64,000 nucleotides of DNA. Source: an uncultured Flavobacteriaceae bacterium (GTDB taxonomy: Bacteria > Bacteroidota > Bacteroidia > Flavobacteriales > Flavobacteriaceae). Shown piece after piece: positions 16,456 through 23,512 of the stretch (the stretch's first letter is position 1; each line of letters starts with the position of its first letter). The notes beneath the pieces were generated by a model that had not been told where the DNA came from, made no database searches, and saw nothing but the letters and a program-made list of their open reading frames with translations. The stretch is taken from NCBI GenBank assembly GCA_947494325.1, contig CANLUS010000001.1:434001-498000 (forward strand). The letters run 5' to 3'. Made by a program: the position numbers and the translations under genes.

Positions 16456-18396
16456 TTAAATATCAATATTTGCGTAAACCGCATTATTCTCAATAAATTC
16501 TCTTCTTGGCGGAACTTCATCACCCATTAACATAGAAAAGGTTCTATCGGCTTCTGCACTATTATCAATTGTTACCAAGCGCATTGTTCTGAACTCAGGA
16601 TTCATAGTCGTGTCCCACAATTGTTCTGCGTTCATCTCACCAAGACCTTTGTATCGCTGTATTGGAGCACTACCACCAAACTTCTCAACAATAGCATCAC
16701 GTTCTTCATCATTCCAAGCATATTCTTTCTTCGCTCCCTTCTTAACTAAATACAAAGGTGGAGCCGCTATATAAACATAGCCTTCTTCGATTAACTCTTT
16801 CATATATCTAAAGAAGAATGTCAAAATTAGCGTAGCAATGTGACTACCATCTACATCGGCATCACACATAATCACAATTTTATGATAGCGTAATTTTTCA
16901 AGGTTTAATGCTTTACTATCTTCTTCAGTTCCAATAGTTACACCTAAGGCTGTAAACATGTTTTTGATTTCCTCGTTTTCAAAAACTTTATGTTGCATGG
17001 CTTTTTCTACATTCAAGATCTTTCCACGTAAAGGTAATATGGCCTGAAAGTTACGATCGCGACCTTGTTTTGCCGTACCACCGGCTGAATCTCCCTCTAC
17101 CAGAAATATTTCACATTTTTCAGGTTCTGACCAAGCACAATCCGATAGTTTTCCTGGTAAACCACCACCGCTCATTACGGTTTTACGTTGTACCATTTCA
17201 CGCGCCTTTTTCGCGGCGTTACGGGCTTGAGCAGCTAAAATTACTTTTTGAACAATTGTCTTAGCATCCGCCGGATTTTCTTCTAAATAATTCGTGAGCA
17301 TTTCAGAAACGGCTTGACTCACAGCAGAGGTAACCTCACGATTACCTAATTTTGTCTTTGTTTGTCCTTCAAACTGAGGTTCCGCTACTTTCACAGAGAT
17401 AATGGCAGTTAAACCTTCACGAAAATCATCTCCAGCGATTTCAAACTTCAATTTATCCAGCATTCCGGTACTTTCAGCGTATTTCTTCAATGTTCCGGTT
17501 AAACCTCTTCTAAAGCCAGATAAATGAGTACCTCCTTCGTGTGTATTGATATTATTTACATAAGAATGTAAATTTTCGGTATAAGAAGTATTATACACCA
17601 TAGCCACCTCAACTGGAATACCATTTTTTTCACCTTCCATTGAAATTACATCCGATGTCAATTGTTCACGCGTAGCATCTAGATATCGAACAAATTCTTT
17701 TAATCCTTCTGTACTGTGAAAATCTTCTCTGATAAAGTTTCCTTCATCATCCTTACTTCGTTTATCAGTAATAGAAATTTTTATTCCTTTATTTAAGAAA
17801 GAAAGTTCGCGCATTCGCGCAGATAATGTTTCGTAATTAAAGTCAATTTCTGCTTGAAAGATGGTGTCGTCAGGAATAAACGTAACCATAGTTCCTTTTT
17901 CATCAGTTTCACCGACTGTTTTTACAGGATACGAAGGTTTTCCTTTTTCATATTCTTGTTCCCATATTTTTCCATCGCGATAAACAGTCGCCTTTAAATG
18001 ATTAGATAGGGCATTCACTACAGAAACACCTACTCCGTGTAACCCTCCAGATACCTTGTATGAATCTTTATCAAACTTACCTCCAGCACCAATCTTAGTC
18101 ATCACAACCTCCAATGCTGAAACACCTTCTTTTTTGTGCATTCCTACGGGAATACCACGCCCATTATCTTTTACCGAAATCGAATTATCTTCATTTATCC
18201 AAACATCTACGGCGTCACAATGCCCAGCCATGGCTTCATCTATAGAATTATCTACCACTTCATACACTAAATGGTGTAAACCTCTTACCCCAACATCTCC
18301 AATATACATTGATGGACGCATCCTTACATGTTCCATCCCTTCTAAGGCCTGAATACTATCGGCCGAATAATTAGGTTTTTTTGCTTCTTCGCTCAT
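16456..18396 (-). CDS. gyrB: DNA gyrase subunit B
   Basis: 646 residues with the GHKL ATPase (EGMEHVRMRPSMYIGDVGVRG, DNGRGIPV, GGLHGVGVSVVNAL), the transducer region and the TOPRIM domain (EGDSAGGTAKQGRDR, PLRGKILNVEKA, DADVDGSHI). It supplies the ATPase of the gyrase that introduces negative supercoils. A minus-strand -7 box TATATTTG lies at 18442-18435, about 40 bases upstream. Confidence 0.98.
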   Translation of the reverse strand: MSEEAKKPNYSADSIQALEGMEHVRMRPSMYIGDVGVRGLHHLVYEVVDNSIDEAMAGHCDAVDVWINEDNSISVKDNGRGIPVGMHKKEGVSALEVVMTKIGAGGKFDKDSYKVSGGLHGVGVSVVNALSNHLKATVYRDGKIWEQEYEKGKPSYPVKTVGETDEKGTMVTFIPDDTIFQAEIDFNYETLSARMRELSFLNKGIKISITDKRSKDDEGNFIREDFHSTEGLKEFVRYLDATREQLTSDVISMEGEKNGIPVEVAMVYNTSYTENLHSYVNNINTHEGGTHLSGFRRGLTGTLKKYAESTGMLDKLKFEIAGDDFREGLTAIISVKVAEPQFEGQTKTKLGNREVTSAVSQAVSEMLTNYLEENPADAKTIVQKVILAAQARNAAKKAREMVQRKTVMSGGGLPGKLSDCAWSEPEKCEIFLVEGDSAGGTAKQGRDRNFQAILPLRGKILNVEKAMQHKVFENEEIKNMFTALGVTIGTEEDSKALNLEKLRYHKIVIMCDADVDGSHIATLILTFFFRYMKELIEEGYVYIAAPPLYLVKKGAKKEYAWNDEERDAIVEKFGGSAPIQRYKGLGEMNAEQLWDTTMNPEFRTMRLVTIDNSAEADRTFSMLMGDEVPPRREFIENNAVYANIDI

Positions 18397-18444
18397 ATTT
18401 TTTAATACGCTTTTTTATAGATTTTCAAAACATACAAATATAAG

Positions 18445-18470
18445 AAAACACGCTCGTTTGAGCGTGTTTT
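18445..18470 (-). terminator. Terminator upstream of gyrB
   Basis: AAAACACGCTC (18445-18455) and GAGCGTGTTTT (18460-18470) form a perfect 11-bp stem with loop GTTT. It would stop transcripts coming from the orphan promoter at 18673-18707 before gyrB, and it overlaps the upstream edge of the gyrB promoter. Confidence 0.7.
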
Positions 18471-18543
18471 TCAAATGCATAATAACGGAAGTTATTAACA
18501 AAATTTAGAGTATATGGTGATCGATTCTTGCTTCTAAAAGTTT

Positions 18544-18618
18544 AAAAGAAATAGTCTAAAATTTGTGTCAGTGATTTTAGACTATTTCACCCTACAAGCC
18601 ATTAACCGAATTAGCTTT
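18544..18618 (-). repeat. Hairpin repeat copy 1 (75 bp identical to copy 3)
   Basis: Contains a perfect 15-bp stem (18548-18562 with 18574-18588, arms GAAATAGTCTAAAAT and its complement) around an 11-base loop, then CACCCTACAAGCCATTAACC. The same 75 bases recur at 19831-19905, where they overlap the stop codon of a PepSY-like gene. Here no gene precedes it. Weaker similarity continues to about 18501. Confidence 0.85.
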
Positions 18619-18619
18619 A

Positions 18620-18672
18620 CTTTAAGTAAAATAAATGTTACTAGATAACACCTATTTATTTGTTTGTTATAC
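18620..18672 (-). other. Gene-less interval between the orphan promoter and hairpin copy 1 (possible deleted paralogue or small RNA)
   Basis: On the minus strand a complete promoter at 18707-18673 is followed by only about 53 bases and then hairpin copy 1 and a terminator. No ORF of useful length is present; the only GTG-led frame is nine codons. The short remnant before copy 1 ends in AGC-TAA as in the paralogue at 19898, so a lost ORF with retained flanks is one reading; a small RNA of roughly 200 nt is another. Confidence 0.5.
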
Positions 18673-18707
18673 CAAATATATACTATGATTCTAAAGAAAA
18701 TCTAAAG
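18673..18707 (-). promoter_or_regulatory. Orphan promoter with response-regulator direct repeat
   Basis: Reading the minus strand: CTTTAG at 18707-18702 and again at 18696-18691 (11-bp period), then six bases after the second 10-bp half-site (ending 18687) the -7 box TATATTTG (18680-18673). Repeat unit, period and spacing equal those at 19185-19219 and 20290-20324. Confidence 0.65.
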
Positions 18708-18716
18708 ATTAAAAAA

Positions 18717-18759
18717 GAAATAGTCTAAGCACATATAAATACATGCTTTAGACTATTTC
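18717..18759 (-). repeat. Hairpin repeat copy 2
   Basis: Arms GAAATAGTCTAAGCA (18717-18731) and TGCTTTAGACTATTTC (18744-18759) pair with one bulged base and are followed by AACCCTACAAGCCATT as in copies 1 and 3. It lies about 40 bases after the stop of the PepSY-like gene at 18799. Confidence 0.75.
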
Positions 18760-18798
18760 AACCCTACAAGCCATTTTCTTTAAAGCCTTTTCCCTATT

Positions 18799-19128
18799 TT
18801 ATTTTTTACTCTTATTTTCAGGAACTATGACATTACCTTTTTCATCGATCATAATAGTTTCATATTCTTCGCTTTGTTGCAGCTTTATATAATAGATGAT
18901 CAATCCATCTTTTTTTGCCTTTAATGCTTTTACAAGTGTATGCTTTGCATATTTTTCTGCCAAAGTATTTTTAACTACCTCAGGTAAATCTGCTAACTTT
19001 ATCTCTTCTACATCTTGTTGCTCCTTTTGGTTCACAACCTGAACATTTGCTCTCACTTCTTGGGCACTTACATTTATACTAACCGAACTCAATAATGCTA
19101 CTAACATTAGACCAATACATTTTCTCAT
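18799..19128 (-). CDS. Small exported PepSY-like protein (paralogue A)
   Basis: 109 residues: signal peptide (LMLVALLSSVSINVSAQ), then one PepSY-like (DUF2874-type) domain with IKLADLPEVVKNTLAEKYAKHTLVKALKAKK and IYYIKLQQSEEYETIMIDEKGNV. Two further copies lie within 1.5 kb. Such proteins are periplasmic and often lie next to sensor kinases; no catalytic role is known. The promoter carries the CTTTAG direct repeat, so control by the adjacent OmpR-type regulator is likely. Lys-rich C-terminus. Confidence 0.8.
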   Translation of the reverse strand: MRKCIGLMLVALLSSVSINVSAQEVRANVQVVNQKEQQDVEEIKLADLPEVVKNTLAEKYAKHTLVKALKAKKDGLIIYYIKLQQSEEYETIMIDEKGNVIVPENKSKK

Positions 19129-19184
19129 GATTCTTATTATTTTAATAGATTTTTATGACAAGGAGTTTGGTTTGTTTGATGATT

Positions 19185-19219
19185 CAAATGTAGGGCTTGA
19201 ATCTAAAGATTCTCTAAAG
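19185..19219 (-). promoter_or_regulatory. Promoter of paralogue A with response-regulator direct repeat
   Basis: Minus strand: CTTTAG at 19219-19214 and 19208-19203 (11-bp period), half-site CTTTAGATTC ending at 19199, six bases, then -7 box TACATTTG (19192-19185). Confidence 0.7.
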
Positions 19220-19300
19220 GTTTTATCCTATATTTCGTTAAAGAATGTTAATTAAATTGTTAAAATGAATTTATTCGAAAAAGAAACAAAATTGCATAAA

Positions 19301-19326
19301 AAAACACGCTCAATAAAGCGTGTTTT
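19301..19326 (-). terminator. Terminator after paralogue B
   Basis: AAAACACGCT (19301-19310) and AGCGTGTTTT (19317-19326), 10-bp stem and 6-base loop, flanked by A and T runs on both sides. The arms are nearly the same as those at 18445-18470. Confidence 0.75.
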
Positions 19327-19376
19327 TATGTATATTTTGAATGTAAGGAGTTACTACATTTAATACAAAACTGATA

Positions 19377-19697
19377 TTATTGCTTTCTCATGTTTTTCTC
19401 AGATTCTAATATCTTTCCATTAGCGTCTAAAATAACTATTTGAAATGCATCTTTATTTTCTAACTTCACTTTGTAAACAGGCTTCCCCTTAAGTTTTCCT
19501 TTTACAGCTTTTGCAACGGTGTATGACGCAAATTTCGATTTTAATACTTTCGCTACCTTGTCAGGTATGTTAGCTATTTCGATTTTTTGCTGTTGGATAT
19601 TTTGTGATACACCCGATATTTCTTTCTCTAACTCTTGTGAAAAAGTGGCGTGAGACATAAAGCCAAACAACACTAATAACAATCCAATTTTTTTCAT
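19377..19697 (-). CDS. Small exported PepSY-like protein (paralogue B)
   Basis: 106 residues from the ATG at 19697, which puts the signal peptide (MKKIGLLLVLFGFMSHATFSQ) at the N-terminus; a longer frame to 19772 is possible but lacks a reason. The domain has IANIPDKVAKVLKSKFASYTVAKAVK and KPVYKVKLENKDAFQIVILDANGK, matching paralogues A and C. Unlike them it has no CTTTAG repeat in its upstream region, so it may be regulated differently. Confidence 0.78.
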   Translation of the reverse strand: MKKIGLLLVLFGFMSHATFSQELEKEISGVSQNIQQQKIEIANIPDKVAKVLKSKFASYTVAKAVKGKLKGKPVYKVKLENKDAFQIVILDANGKILESEKNMRKQ

Positions 19698-19759
19698 ATT
19701 TCCGATTTTTTTAATACTATCTACTTCTACAAATTTCGTAAATTTATTTACATAAAAGG

Positions 19760-19787
19760 GCAAAACACACATTAATGTGTGTTTTGC
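19760..19787 (-). terminator. Terminator after paralogue C
   Basis: A perfect 28-bp palindrome: 14-bp arms 19760-19773 and 19774-19787 (GCAAAACACACATT and complement). It sits after hairpin copy 3 in the direction of transcription. Confidence 0.7.
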
Positions 19788-19830
19788 AAATAATTTAGAG
19801 TATACTATTTTGGATTGCTTATAGAAGATT

Positions 19831-19905
19831 AAAAGAAATAGTCTAAAATTTGTGTCAGTGATTTTAGACTATTTCACCCTACAAGCCATTAACCGAATTA
19901 GCTTT
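19831..19905 (-). repeat. Hairpin repeat copy 3 overlapping the end of paralogue C
   Basis: 75 bases identical to 18544-18618. The 15-bp stem is at 19835-19849 and 19861-19875. The repeat begins inside the last codons of the PepSY-like gene and runs into its 3' untranslated region. Confidence 0.85.
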
Positions 19906-20230
19906 TTCCTTCTATTTCTTCTTGACCTAATAATTTTCCTTCTGCATCAAAATGTGCCATAGTATAAGCACCATCTTTCTCAAGCTTCACCATATAAATA
20001 TCTGCACCATCTTTTTGTGCTTTATATGCCTTTTCTGCTGTGTGCTCTGCAAACTGCTCCCCTAGAGCTTTTGTGACTGCCTCTGGCAATTCGCTCAATT
20101 TAATTTCAACTTTTTCTTGCGCTACTTGTTCAACTACCGCTTTAACTTCTTCTTTCATCTCTTGCGCAAAAGTAGTTATACTTACCAAACTGAATGCCGC
20201 AACTAAAAATAGAAAACCTAATTTTTTCAT
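19898..20230 (-). CDS. Small exported PepSY-like protein (paralogue C)
   Basis: 110 residues: signal peptide (FLFLVAAFSLVSITTFAQ), an acidic stretch (EMKEEVKAVVEQVAQEKVE) and a PepSY-like domain with KLSELPEAVTKALGEQFAEHTAEKAYKAQ and IYMVKLEKDGAYTMAHFDAEGKLL. Closest in layout to paralogue A. It lies 112 bases downstream of the sensor kinase gene on the same strand with its own promoter carrying the CTTTAG repeat. Confidence 0.82.
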   Translation of the reverse strand: MKKLGFLFLVAAFSLVSITTFAQEMKEEVKAVVEQVAQEKVEIKLSELPEAVTKALGEQFAEHTAEKAYKAQKDGADIYMVKLEKDGAYTMAHFDAEGKLLGQEEIEGKS

Positions 20231-20289
20231 AATGTTAATGTTTTAATTATTAATACTTAATTTCTACTAGCATGGCTTGCTTGATGATT

Positions 20290-20324
20290 CAAAAGTAGTA
20301 TATGAATCTAAAGAGAATCTGAAG
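20290..20324 (-). promoter_or_regulatory. Promoter of paralogue C with response-regulator direct repeat
   Basis: Minus strand: CTTCAGATTC (20324-20315) and CTTTAGATTC (20313-20304) with 11-bp period, six bases, then -7 box TACTTTTG (20297-20290). Confidence 0.7.
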
Positions 20325-20342
20325 GTCGAAAATAAAAAGCTT

Positions 20343-21623
20343 TTAAAAACGAACGATGATCTGATGTTGCTCATCTAAAAAAGTATAATCAATTTTCCAT
20401 TCATTGATTTCACATATTTTTTTTACAATGGCTAAACCTAATCCTGAAGAATCGGCTGAACTGCTCGCCTTTTTAAATCTATTAAACAAGTTTTCTGGAG
20501 AGACACTCAGTTCATTTCCTGAATTAGAAATATGAAAGTGAGTTGCTGATAGTTTCATAAATATAGTACCTTTTTCTATGTTATGTCGAATCGCATTAGA
20601 CAATAAATTAGTAATTAACATATCAACCATAGTACTATTTGTCTCTAGAATGATTTCGGGCTCTATCTCGGTCTCAATAACAAGTTTTTTAGCCTCAATA
20701 AAATCCTCATATATTTCAATTTTCGTAGTAATCAGTTCGCTAAGATTTACTTTTTCAATTTCACTAAACTGTCTATTCTCTACTTTGGCTAATGTAAGTA
20801 GTGTTTTATTTAATTTAGACAAACGTTGGCCAGCCTGATAAATCGATTGTAGTTGGTTAACTTCTGATTCGTTTAAATTTGTTGATTGTAAGAGTAGTTC
20901 AATCTTCGATTGCATAATCGCCAGAGGTGTTTGCATTTCATGAGAAGCGTTTTCCGTAAACTCTTTTAAATTATTATAATCTGAACTTAGTTTTTCAGTT
21001 AAACTTTTAATTGATCCATTTAATTCTGTGAATTCATCAATATTCGAAGATTTTAACTCTATTGGCTTTTGATTTTGGATAGAAAAATTCTTGAGGCTAT
21101 TTAAGTTATGATAAAATGGTTTCCAAATTTTATTTGCAGTCCTCGTGTTAAAAAACCAAAGACCAGCTACTAATAATAAAGTAATGAAGATCGTAAGCAA
21201 GGTAATAATCGTGACGAAATCTTGATTACGAACTAGGGAGTTTCTAGTGATTATTTTATATCGTTCTCCAGTAGGGAAAGTTTCATAAGCAGTTAGCTGT
21301 CTGTATTTTTCAAACTCTTCTGTATTTTCAACGCCTTCAAGGCCTTCAATGGCATGAAAGATCAAGGTGTCTTTATATATGACAGTATCTTTTGGATACA
21401 AGACATTCTCTGCCTCCGTTAATATTTCGGGCTCTTCAAATATTGTCAATGGATAATCGTACTTGATTCGTTTGGAAATAACCTCTTTATTGTATCTGAG
21501 TTTTTCATCCAAACGATTACTCATAACAGCAGTCAAAATGAAGTAAAGCACAATTCCGAACAACAGAAAAATAACCAATGATAAAATTAGATATGATCTT
21601 CCTGTTCTTTCTATAAGTTTCAT
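20343..21623 (-). CDS. Sensor histidine kinase (HisKA/HATPase, OmpR-system type)
   Basis: 426 residues. Two membrane segments (about 11-33 and 137-158) enclose a periplasmic sensor region of about 100 residues. The HisKA domain has the phosphorylated His in ENASHEMQTPLAIM; the ATPase domain has LLSNAIRHN and the G box SSGLGLAIVKKIC. It lies nine bases after the response regulator gene and is surely its partner. The signal is unknown; the neighbouring PepSY-like exported proteins are plausible modulators or targets. Confidence 0.92.
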   Translation of the reverse strand: MKLIERTGRSYLILSLVIFLLFGIVLYFILTAVMSNRLDEKLRYNKEVISKRIKYDYPLTIFEEPEILTEAENVLYPKDTVIYKDTLIFHAIEGLEGVENTEEFEKYRQLTAYETFPTGERYKIITRNSLVRNQDFVTIITLLTIFITLLLVAGLWFFNTRTANKIWKPFYHNLNSLKNFSIQNQKPIELKSSNIDEFTELNGSIKSLTEKLSSDYNNLKEFTENASHEMQTPLAIMQSKIELLLQSTNLNESEVNQLQSIYQAGQRLSKLNKTLLTLAKVENRQFSEIEKVNLSELITTKIEIYEDFIEAKKLVIETEIEPEIILETNSTMVDMLITNLLSNAIRHNIEKGTIFMKLSATHFHISNSGNELSVSPENLFNRFKKASSSADSSGLGLAIVKKICEINEWKIDYTFLDEQHQIIVRF

Positions 21624-21632
21624 GTACTCCCT

Positions 21633-22307
21633 TTATTCAGAAAATTTATACCCCAAACCATACATGGTTTTCACATAATCGTTGGCACCATATTTCTTTA
21701 TTTTCTTACGTAAATTTCCTAAATGAGTATATATAAAATCAAAACTATCGGCCATTTCAATTTCATCTCCCCATAAATGTTCTGCAATAGATTCTTTGGT
21801 AACTACTTTATTTTTGTTTGCAATAAAGTATAATAACAAATTATATTCTTTTTTGGTAAGCTCAATGAGTTTATTATCAATTGTAACCTCTTTAGAGGTC
21901 GGATCAATTTCAATTTCATTAAACACGATCATATCACTACCATCAAACTTTTGACGCCTAAGTAATGAATTAATCCTAGAATTTAGCTCTGCTAAATGAA
22001 ACGGTTTCGTAATATAATCGTCCGCTCCCAAATCAAGTCCTTTTAATTTATCATCCAACGAATCTTTAGCCGAAACAATTAAAACACCCACTTTCGCATC
22101 TTTGTCTTTAATCATCTTCAACAAATCAATACCGCTGCCATCGGGTAAGGTGATATCCAAGATCACTACATCGTAATTAAAACTGATGAGTTTATCTTCA
22201 GCATCAAAAAAGTTCGTTGCTTTTTCGCAAATAAAATCTTCATTTTCTAGATAGGTAGCCATGCTCTCTATCAATTCAATTTCGTCTTCTACAATAAGTA
22301 TTTTCAT
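21633..22307 (-). CDS. OmpR-family response regulator
   Basis: 224 residues: receiver domain with acidic pocket (VEDE) and phospho-acceptor D51 in ILDITLPDGSG, K in SAKD, then a winged-helix DNA-binding domain (LTKKEYNLLLYFIANKNKVVTKESI, DFIYTHLGNLRKKI, TMYGLGYKF). OmpR-type regulators bind tandem direct repeats with a period of about 10-11 bp, as found before paralogues A and C and at the orphan promoter. Transcribed together with the kinase. Confidence 0.94.
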   Translation of the reverse strand: MKILIVEDEIELIESMATYLENEDFICEKATNFFDAEDKLISFNYDVVILDITLPDGSGIDLLKMIKDKDAKVGVLIVSAKDSLDDKLKGLDLGADDYITKPFHLAELNSRINSLLRRQKFDGSDMIVFNEIEIDPTSKEVTIDNKLIELTKKEYNLLLYFIANKNKVVTKESIAEHLWGDEIEMADSFDFIYTHLGNLRKKIKKYGANDYVKTMYGLGYKFSE

Positions 22308-22347
22308 CTATCTATTTAATTTAATGAAAACGGTTATTTGCTTTTTA

Positions 22348-22388
22348 AGGGTGGATAAAGTTAATGATAAACTATGTAACAAAATAAA
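22348..22388 (+). repeat. Left copy of a diverged direct repeat bounding the lipase/NHL island
   Basis: Aligns with 29270-29311 at 35 of 41 positions with one 1-base gap; both begin AGGGTGG and share ATGTAACAAAAT. Five of the six substitutions are transitions. This copy lies in the intergenic region upstream of the first island gene. It also contains TAAACTATGT, the reverse complement of part of the shared promoter block. Confidence 0.6.
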
Positions 22389-22433
22389 TACTCAACTAAA
22401 TAAATTTCTGAAAGTTACTTTGATCGTGAACTA

Positions 22434-22507
22434 AGGGAAAACCCTAAGTTTTAAAATCACATAGTTTACCTGATGTACAAAAGTAGCATTATATTCATCT
22501 TGCACTT
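22434..22507 (+). promoter_or_regulatory. Shared operator/promoter block, copy 1
   Basis: A 74-bp block with an ungapped counterpart at 26123-26196. It starts with the inverted repeat AGGGAAAACCCT (22434-22445), holds a stretch identical over 29 bases (22449-22477) that includes ACATAGTTTACCTGATGT with ACAT/ATGT arms, and ends in TTGCACTT near the expected -7 position. Likely the binding region of a dedicated regulator, with the adjacent NarL-type regulator as first candidate. Confidence 0.65.
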
Positions 22508-22552
22508 CAGTTTACAGTAAAAGACAATCATCTTAACATCTAATAAAATTAA

Positions 22553-23467
22553 ATGAAAAATATCATTTCCTTATTATTTTACATTTTTATTTCATTCATG
22601 TTCTTCAAAACACAGCTTTTGAATGCTCAAAAAACAGGTAAAATAAACAATACCGAATTAGGCTTCTCGTTTATTATCCCTGAAGATTGGACGGGCTATA
22701 AAGCATCTTCGGGTTTTGCCATAACCTCTTCGAAAATAGGGGGTGTTATTTTAGTCATTTCTCATAACGTAAGTAGTATTTCAGAGATAGAAAAAGAAGC
22801 CAATAATGGATTTAAAATAGGAGAAAATACACTTTTAAACCCTATTAGAAATGTTCAAAAAGTCTCTGATAGTGTTGTCGTTGGCATGTATACTGGAGTT
22901 ATCGATTCAAAATCGGCAAAAGCTTTAATCATTGGTATGGTCAATCCTCATGGTAATGGAATAACCATTTTATGCACAGCGAATACTAACTTATTTTCTG
23001 AAGATCTTATGAGAGCAGGACTTTCGACAATGGAATCTGTAGCGTTTCACAACCCCAAAAAGCAAACTTCCACTATTAAAATATCGGATGCGCCTTCTGA
23101 ACAAAGTCGAATATTTAAAGATTGTAGATTAACATATATGGAATCTTATAGTACTTCGGGCGGGGGTTACAGCAATCGCACAACAATCGATCTTTGCGCT
23201 AAAGGTTATTTTATACATTCATCTGTAAATCATATTTCCATGGACACTGGCGGAAGTTCAGGTTATGGCGGAAATAATAAGAAGGGATCGGGAACTTGGC
23301 TATTGTTAAAAAAACAACAACAATTAATCTTGGAATTAACTTTTCATAATGGCGAAATTTATGAATATTACGTTACTATCGATGAAAATGAGAAAACCTT
23401 TTTAAACGGCCAACGTTACTTCAGAACTTATAAAGGTTCTGGAAAATACAGTCCGCAATGCGATTAA
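22553..23467 (+). CDS. Exported protein of unknown function, first gene of the island operon
   Basis: 304 residues with a signal peptide (to about residue 26, LLNAQ). The first domain (about 30-165) begins NTELGFSFIIPEDWTGYKASSGF, like fold proteins that start with a PEDW-type motif; the second (about 180-304) has Gly/Ser-rich YSTSGGGYSNRTTIDLC and ends in FRTYKGSGKYSPQCD. Two cysteines in the second domain might form a disulfide. I do not recognise a family. It precedes the TPR kinase gene by 45 bases and is probably co-transcribed. Confidence 0.7.
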   Translation: MKNIISLLFYIFISFMFFKTQLLNAQKTGKINNTELGFSFIIPEDWTGYKASSGFAITSSKIGGVILVISHNVSSISEIEKEANNGFKIGENTLLNPIRNVQKVSDSVVVGMYTGVIDSKSAKALIIGMVNPHGNGITILCTANTNLFSEDLMRAGLSTMESVAFHNPKKQTSTIKISDAPSEQSRIFKDCRLTYMESYSTSGGGYSNRTTIDLCAKGYFIHSSVNHISMDTGGSSGYGGNNKKGSGTWLLLKKQQQLILELTFHNGEIYEYYVTIDENEKTFLNGQRYFRTYKGSGKYSPQCD

Positions 23468-23512
23468 TAAAGATATCTATTCCTATATTTATAATATGAT
23501 AATCAAGTCAAT

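Noticed and set aside
18544-19905. CRISPR-like repeats in the PepSY region
   Set aside because: Only three copies, each tied to a gene end or promoter, with no regular spacers and no cas genes.
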